A DNA stretch of 64,000 bases from Pimelobacter simplex. GTDB lineage: Bacteria; Actinomycetota; Actinomycetes; Propionibacteriales; Nocardioidaceae. The notes under the pieces were generated by a model, which was not told the origin of the DNA, did no database searches, and saw nothing but the letters and a program-made list of their open reading frames with translations. This document shows positions 59,495 through 64,000 of the stretch, in pieces (the stretch's first letter is position 1; each line of letters starts with the position of its first letter). The stretch lies in NCBI RefSeq assembly GCF_900114845.1, contig NZ_FOUK01000004.1, forward strand, positions 558,001-622,000, in the 5' to 3' direction. The position numbers and the translations under genes are program-made.

Positions 59495-61867
59495 CTACGC
59501 CACGTCGGGGGGTGCGTCGGTGAGCAACGCGTCGAGCAGGGCCACGGCGCCGGCCTTGTCGAGCGGGTCGTTGCCGTTGCCGCACTTGGGTGACTGGATG
59601 CACGAGGGGCAGCCGCTGGCGCACTCGCAGGAGGCGATGGTGGCGCGGGTGGCGCGGAGCCAGGTGGCGGCGGTCCGGTAGCCGCGCTCGGCGAAGCCGG
59701 CACCGCCGGGGTGGCCGTCGTGCACGAAGACGGTGAGGACGCCGGTGTCGGGGTGGCGGGCGGTGGAGACGCCGCCGATGTCCCAGCGGTCGCAGGTCGC
59801 GAAGAGAGGAAGGAGGCCGATCGAGCAGTGCTCGGCGGCGTGGGCGGCGCCAGGGAGGTCGGCGAGGTCGAGGCCGGTGGTGGCGAGCATCCGGGTGACG
59901 ACCTCGTCGGGGACGGTCCACCAGACGGCCGCGGTGGAGAGGGTGCGCGCGGGCAGGTCGAGGGGAGTCTCGTCGATGACCTCGCCGGTGCGGAGCCGGC
60001 GGCGGAGGTACGACGTGACCTGGTTGGTCACCTCGACGGTGCCGAAGGAGACCTGGCACGGGCCCCAGGCGACGTGCTCGCGCTCGTCGACGATCCGGAT
60101 GTCGGTGATGTCGCGGGCGGTGGTGGTGTGGTCGACGGCGACCCGGGTCAGGGTGGCGACCCGGTCGTCGAGGTCGAGCTCGTCGACACGCCAGGTCTGG
60201 CCGCGGTGGAGGTAGATGGCGCCGGTGTGGGCGGTGCTGTGGGCGCGGCCGCCGTCGACGGTGCCGACGACGCGGCCGGTCGCGCCCTCGACGAGCTGGA
60301 CCTGGGCGCCGCCGGCGGAGCGGATGTCGGCGAGGTCGGCGGCCCGGGAGCGGTCGGTCCAGTACCAGCCGGCGGCGCGGCGGCGGAGCAGGCCGCGCTC
60401 GACGAGGGAGCCGAGCACCTCGCGCATGCGGGGGCCGAAGAGGGCGGCGTCGGCGACGGTCACCGGCAGCTCCTGGGCGGCGGCGCAGAGGTGGGGGCCG
60501 AGGATGTAGGGGTTGTCGGTGTCGAAGACGGTGCCCTCGACGGGGCGGCCGAGCAGGGCGTCCGGGTGGTGGACGAGGTAGGTGTCGAGCGGGTCGTCGC
60601 GGGCGACGAAGAGGCCCAAGGCGCCGCCGGCGTCGCGTCCGGCGCGGCCGACCTGCTGCCAGAAGGCCGCCCGGGTGCCGGGGTAGCCGGTGACGAGGAC
60701 GGCGTCGAGGCCGCTGACGTCGATGCCGAGCTCGAGGGCGTTGGTCGCGGCCATGCCGAGGAGGCGGCCGCTGCGGAGGTCGTCCTCGAGCGCCCGGCGC
60801 TCCTCGGGGAGATAGCCGCCGCGGTAGGAGTCGACCCGTCCTGCCAGCGAGGGGTCGACCTCGGCGACGAGCTCGCCGGCGCGCTGGGCGACGGTCTCGA
60901 CGCCGTGGCGGGAGCGGACGAAGGCGAGGGTCCGGACGTCGTCGACGACGAGGTCGGCGAGGAGGTCGGCGGTCTCGGCGGTGGCGGGACGGCGGACCGG
61001 CGCCCCGTTCTCGCCCTGGTACGACGTGAGGGGCGGCTCCCACAGCCCCACCTGGAGCGCGCCTCGGGGCGACCCGTCGGCAGTGACGGCGGTGACGTCG
61101 AGGCCGGTCATCCGGCGCGCGGTCAGGTCGGGGTCGGCGACCGTGGCGGAGGCGAGCATGAAGGTGGGGGAGGCGCCGTAGGCCGCGCAGACCCGCCGCA
61201 GCCGGCGCACGATCTGGGCGACGTGGGCGCCGAACACGCCGCGGTAGTGGTGGCACTCGTCGATGACGACGTAGCGCAGCGAGCGGAAGAACTGGGTCCA
61301 GCGCTCGTGCCCGGGCAGCAGGGAGCGGTGGAGCATGTCGGGGTTGGAGAGGACGTACTCGGCGTGGTCGCGGGTCCACTCCCGCTCCTCGGGAGTGGAG
61401 TCGCCGTCGTGGGTGGCGACCCGGACGTCGAGCCCGAGGTCGTGGAGCGAGGACCACTGGTCGTGCGCGAGAGCCTTGGTCGGGGCGAGGTAGAGCACGG
61501 CGGCGCCGCGCTGGCCGCGGGGGCCGCGGGCGGCGCGGACCGCGGACAGGGCGGGGAGCAGGTAGGCGAGGGACTTGCCGGACGCCGTCCCGGTGGCGAC
61601 GACGACGTGCTCGCCGCGGTGGGCGGCCTCGGCGACGGCGACCTGGTGGGCCCAGGGCCGGGCGATGCCGCGCGCCTCGTAGGCCGCGACGACGGCCGGG
61701 TCGGCCCAGGCCGGCCAGTCGGCGTGGACCGCGGCGCGGGCGGGCACCTCGCGGCGGTGGGTGAGCCGCTCGGCCCGTCCGGGGAGCGCGGTGAGCCGGT
61801 CGAGGAGCGCGCCCGGGTCGCGCCGGCCGGCGGTGGCCGGGAGGCGGAGATCGGGCTGCGCGGTCAT
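59495..61867 (-). CDS. DEAD/DEAH-box helicase with DUF1998 domain (MrfA-like)
   Basis: A 790-residue SF2 helicase. Motifs: Q/I region ARPWAHQVAVAEAAHRGEHVVVATGTASGKSLAYLLPAL (Walker A GTASGKS), VIDECHHYRGVFGAH (DECH Walker B), MLASATVADP (motif III), ALELGIDVSGLDAVLVTGYPG (motif V) and QQVGRAGRD (motif VI). A C-terminal DUF1998 region ends in a four-cysteine metal site, SCECASGCPSCIQSPKCGNGN, as in MrfA. The MrfA family repairs mitomycin-type DNA damage; the M. tuberculosis counterpart is Rv3649. ATG 61867 is preferred to an upstream GTG at 61897. Confidence 0.92.
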   Translation of the reverse strand: MTAQPDLRLPATAGRRDPGALLDRLTALPGRAERLTHRREVPARAAVHADWPAWADPAVVAAYEARGIARPWAHQVAVAEAAHRGEHVVVATGTASGKSLAYLLPALSAVRAARGPRGQRGAAVLYLAPTKALAHDQWSSLHDLGLDVRVATHDGDSTPEEREWTRDHAEYVLSNPDMLHRSLLPGHERWTQFFRSLRYVVIDECHHYRGVFGAHVAQIVRRLRRVCAAYGASPTFMLASATVADPDLTARRMTGLDVTAVTADGSPRGALQVGLWEPPLTSYQGENGAPVRRPATAETADLLADLVVDDVRTLAFVRSRHGVETVAQRAGELVAEVDPSLAGRVDSYRGGYLPEERRALEDDLRSGRLLGMAATNALELGIDVSGLDAVLVTGYPGTRAAFWQQVGRAGRDAGGALGLFVARDDPLDTYLVHHPDALLGRPVEGTVFDTDNPYILGPHLCAAAQELPVTVADAALFGPRMREVLGSLVERGLLRRRAAGWYWTDRSRAADLADIRSAGGAQVQLVEGATGRVVGTVDGGRAHSTAHTGAIYLHRGQTWRVDELDLDDRVATLTRVAVDHTTTARDITDIRIVDEREHVAWGPCQVSFGTVEVTNQVTSYLRRRLRTGEVIDETPLDLPARTLSTAAVWWTVPDEVVTRMLATTGLDLADLPGAAHAAEHCSIGLLPLFATCDRWDIGGVSTARHPDTGVLTVFVHDGHPGGAGFAERGYRTAATWLRATRATIASCECASGCPSCIQSPKCGNGNDPLDKAGAVALLDALLTDAPPDVA

Positions 61868-62027
61868 GCTTCCGATTGTCGCAACTGCCCCCGACACAAC
61901 TGAACACGCCGCGGCGGAACGAGGTGATCAGGTTCCGCGGATTCCGCGCTCACTGTGCGCCCGGGCGGTCGACATGGTTTGATGAGTGCCACTGCATACG
62001 TAAGTGAGTGCTCCCGGGGTGAGGGTC

Positions 62028-62360
62028 GTGAATCTGACACTGTCGACGCGCGAGGTCGGTGGGCGCACCGTCGTTGCCGTGGGTGGCGAGATCGACGTCT
62101 ACACGGCTCCGAAGCTGCGCGACACGATCACCGAGCTGGTCGCCGCGGGCACGTACCACCTGGTGGTGGACATGGTGGACGTCGAGTTCCTCGACTCCAC
62201 CGGTCTCGGCGTGCTGGTCGGCGGCCTCAAGAAGGTCCGCGCCCACGACGGCTCGCTCGAGCTGGTCTGCAATGCCGACCGGCTGCTGAAGATCTTCAAG
62301 ATCACCGGGCTGGCGAAGGTCTTCGTCATCCACGACTCCGCCGACGCCGCCCTGGCCTGA
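62028..62360 (+). CDS. bldG: STAS-domain anti-sigma factor antagonist, BldG-like
   Basis: A 110-residue STAS protein. GTG 62028 is chosen because MNLTLSTREV aligns with the start of Streptomyces BldG, and a GTGAGG lies upstream. The phosphorylatable Ser57 is in VEFLDSTGLGVLVGGLKKV, matching the BldG position. GGEIDVYTAPKLRD and LLKIFKITGLAKVF are near-identical to BldG from memory. Dephosphorylated antagonist releases a stress or developmental sigma factor from its anti-sigma partner. The order helicase (divergent), bldG, then hppA nearby resembles the Streptomyces bldG region; no anti-sigma gene is adjacent here. Confidence 0.9.
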   Translation: MNLTLSTREVGGRTVVAVGGEIDVYTAPKLRDTITELVAAGTYHLVVDMVDVEFLDSTGLGVLVGGLKKVRAHDGSLELVCNADRLLKIFKITGLAKVFVIHDSADAALA

Positions 62361-62404
62361 GCGGCCCGTGCGGTCCGCGGTACGACGTCCGAGCGCTCGC
62401 CGCT

Positions 62405-63760
62405 GTGCGTGAGCTGCTCTCGGCCATCGAGGCCCGCCTGGACGAGCCGACCGCGCGGGGTCTCGCCGCGGCGGTCGGGCGGGCGCTGCGCGACGGCGAG
62501 CTGACCGGCGGGGAGCGGCTGCCGCCGATCCGCACCGTCGCCCGCGAGCTGGCGCTGTCGCCGACCACGGTGAGCGCGGCGTGGTCGATCCTGGCGCGGG
62601 CCGGCGCGATCCGCACGGCGGGGCGCAACGGCACGATCGTGGCCGAGCAGGCGCAGCCGGCGGAGGGCCGGATCCGGCGGGTGGTCGACCCGCGGGCGCA
62701 GTTCGCGCTCGACCTGTCCACGGGCGTCCCCGACATGGCGCTGCTGCCGTCGTTGACGACCGCGCTGCAGGCGCTGAGCAAGGCGGGCGCGGCGGAGAGC
62801 TACCTGGAGGACCCGGTGCTGCCGGCGCTGCAGGAGCGGATCCTCGCGGACTGGCCGACTCCGGCGTCCTCGCTGGCGATCGTCGACGGCGCGATGGACG
62901 CGGTCGAGCTGGTGGTCCGCTCCCAGCTCCAGTACGGCGACACGGTGGTCGTGGAGCACCCCGAGTTCCCGCCGGCGCTCGACATCTTCGAGGCCGCCGG
63001 CGTCGGGGTGATCGGCGTCCGTCTCGACGACGAAGGCGTGGTCCCCGCCGAGCTGGAGGCCGCCCTGGCGAAGGGACCGCGGGCGTTCTTCCTCCAGCCG
63101 CGGGCGCACAACCCGACGGGGATCTCGACGACGCCCGGCCGCGCCGAGGAGCTGGCCCGGGTGCTGGCGGCGGCGCCGTCCCCGGTGCTCGTGGTCGAGG
63201 ACGACTCGGCGGGCGCGATCAGCACGTCCCCCGACGTCAGCCTGGGGGCCTTCCTGCCCGAGCGGACGGTGCACGTCCGCAGCTTCGGCAAGTCCCACGG
63301 CCCGGACCTGCGGCTGGCGGCGGTGTCCGGTCCCGACGAGGTCCTCGCGGGGATCGCCCGCCTGCGCCAGCTCGGCCAGGGCTGGAGCAGCCGGCTGCTG
63401 CAGCGGGTCCTGCTGGAGCTGCTCTCCGACGAGGTGGCGCTCGCCCAGGTCGCCACCGCCCGCACGACGTACGCCGAGCGGCGGGCGGCGTTCTGCGCGG
63501 TCCTGCGGCGCCACGACATCGAGGTGACCGGCCGCGACGGGCTCAACGTGTGGGTGCCGGTCCGCGACGAGTCCGCCGCGCTCGTGCGGCTCGCGTCGCT
63601 CGGGATCGGCGTGATGCCGGGCGCGCCGTTCCAGGTGTTCCCGGGGGAGGGCGCCTACGTGCGGGTCACCGTCGGCCTGCTGGGCGACGACCTCGAGGAG
63701 GTCGCGGAGAGCGTCGCGGAGGCCGCACAGATGGGTTCCTGGCACAGCCGGGTGCGCTGA
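62405..63760 (+). CDS. MocR-type GntR/aminotransferase fusion regulator
   Basis: A protein of about 451 residues. Residues about 10-80 form a GntR winged helix (RGLAAAVGRALRDGELTGGERLPPIRTVARELALSPTTVSAAW, in segments). Residues about 105-450 form a class I PLP aminotransferase fold: QPRAHNPTGIS, VVEDDSAGAIS and the likely PLP lysine K296 in VRSFGKSHGPDLRLAA. MocR proteins use the PLP domain to sense an amino acid or vitamin B6-linked ligand. No ATG is available; GTG 62405 is the best start but has a weak Shine-Dalgarno, so the exact N terminus is uncertain. It follows bldG by 44 bp. Confidence 0.85.
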   Translation: MRELLSAIEARLDEPTARGLAAAVGRALRDGELTGGERLPPIRTVARELALSPTTVSAAWSILARAGAIRTAGRNGTIVAEQAQPAEGRIRRVVDPRAQFALDLSTGVPDMALLPSLTTALQALSKAGAAESYLEDPVLPALQERILADWPTPASSLAIVDGAMDAVELVVRSQLQYGDTVVVEHPEFPPALDIFEAAGVGVIGVRLDDEGVVPAELEAALAKGPRAFFLQPRAHNPTGISTTPGRAEELARVLAAAPSPVLVVEDDSAGAISTSPDVSLGAFLPERTVHVRSFGKSHGPDLRLAAVSGPDEVLAGIARLRQLGQGWSSRLLQRVLLELLSDEVALAQVATARTTYAERRAAFCAVLRRHDIEVTGRDGLNVWVPVRDESAALVRLASLGIGVMPGAPFQVFPGEGAYVRVTVGLLGDDLEEVAESVAEAAQMGSWHSRVR

Positions 63761-63775
63761 GACACGCCCGAACGG

Positions 63776-63791
63776 TGTGACTCGCGTCACA
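63776..63791. promoter_or_regulatory. CRP/GlxR-type binding site
   Basis: TGTGA-CTCGCG-TCACA is an exact match to the TGTGA-N6-TCACA consensus of CRP-family regulators (E. coli CRP, mycobacterial Rv3676, corynebacterial GlxR). It lies 102 bp upstream of the hppA ATG, a typical position for upstream activation. Similar palindromes occur at 15249 and 15283. Confidence 0.75.
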
Positions 63792-63893
63792 ACGTCCATG
63801 TGTTCTGCGCCACACCCTGCGTAGACTCCGGCCCACGATCTCAGACCTGGGTCCCCGCGGCCCGTCGCTGAACTCCCTCAGGAGGCAAGTCGT

Positions 63894-64000
63894 ATGCCCC
63901 GTCCGTTCGTCGTCGATGTCGAAGTCACCGGGGGCGACCTCGCCCTGGTAGCGATCGTGGCCGTGATCGCTCTCGGTTCCCTGGGAATGGCCGTGCTGTT
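63894..64000 (+). CDS. hppA: Membrane-bound proton/sodium-pumping pyrophosphatase, N-terminal fragment
   Basis: Only the first 35 complete codons are in the window, beginning at ATG 63894 behind a perfect AGGAGG seven bases upstream. The residues VTGGDLALVAIVAVIALGSLGMAVL form the first membrane helix expected for actinobacterial HppA (K+-insensitive-type H+-pyrophosphatase), which couples PPi hydrolysis to ion export. The neighbouring bldG gene also lies close to hppA in Streptomyces, which supports the call. A CRP-like site precedes it. Confidence 0.7.
   Translation, partial: MPRPFVVDVEVTGGDLALVAIVAVIALGSLGMAVL

Overview
The window reads as chromosomal DNA of a very GC-rich actinobacterium, most likely Nocardioides or another member of the Nocardioidaceae. 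This is inferred from base composition, the MprAB-like two-component pair, a BldG-type antagonist, a mycothiol-type maleylpyruvate isomerase, and a block whose gene order matches the Mycobacterium tuberculosis Rv3649-Rv3662c region. No rRNA, tRNA, insertion sequence, prophage or CRISPR array was found. Coding density is high. Genes are often coupled by 4-base ATGA or GTGA overlaps, and the longest stretch without a gene is about 290 bp (52615-52904).

Layout. 1-3002: chorismate-amination genes (the end of a PhzE/TrpEG-like protein, a transglutaminase-like protein, PabA-like and PabB-like). 3012-13030: housekeeping and envelope genes, including a lipoprotein with an MprB/MprA-like pair, fructosamine kinase, NhaA, a TetR regulator, an F420/FMN-type oxidase-like protein and acetyl-CoA synthetase. 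13131-15298: acetate uptake (DUF485 protein and ActP-like symporter) with two CRP/GlxR-like sites and a large palindrome. 15447-17931: a PhoX-like phosphatase, an unknown protein and a methyltransferase.

17999-25604: a hydroxamate (desferrioxamine-type) siderophore operon behind a near-perfect IdeR/DmdR iron box. It has lysine decarboxylase, N-hydroxylase, a fused acyltransferase-synthetase, a penicillin-acylase-like protein and a second acyltransferase. 25610-41544: nitrate/nitrite assimilation (NarK, glutamate dehydrogenase, Mo-nitrate reductase, its flavoprotein, a fused NirBD, an NnaR-like HemD-winged-helix regulator and a siroheme chelatase). A three-gene glycosyltransferase/deacetylase operon on the other strand interrupts it. 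A previously unlabelled composite motif precedes narK, the nitrate reductase gene and the nirBD operon with nearly constant spacing.

41582-51885: a second large palindrome, a MarR-controlled exporter and reductase, a DUF3352 protein, an operon joining a LytS/LytTR two-component system to a second SSS symporter, a methyltransferase and a VapBC module. 51886-63760: the mycobacterial-like block, with a degenerate Fic-like protein, a candidate Ms1/6S-like RNA, a HAD phosphatase, an Ssd/CpaE-like protein and tad pilus genes, a MrfA-type helicase, BldG and a MocR-type regulator. The window ends in the start of hppA.

The points most worth following up are the shared nitrogen motif, the structured RNA at about 52640-52815, two unrelated families of dispersed intergenic repeats (long palindromes at 13131 and 41582; 22-bp tandem units at 6360 and 49998), and the unusual siderophore operon with two acyltransferases and a cytoplasmic acylase.
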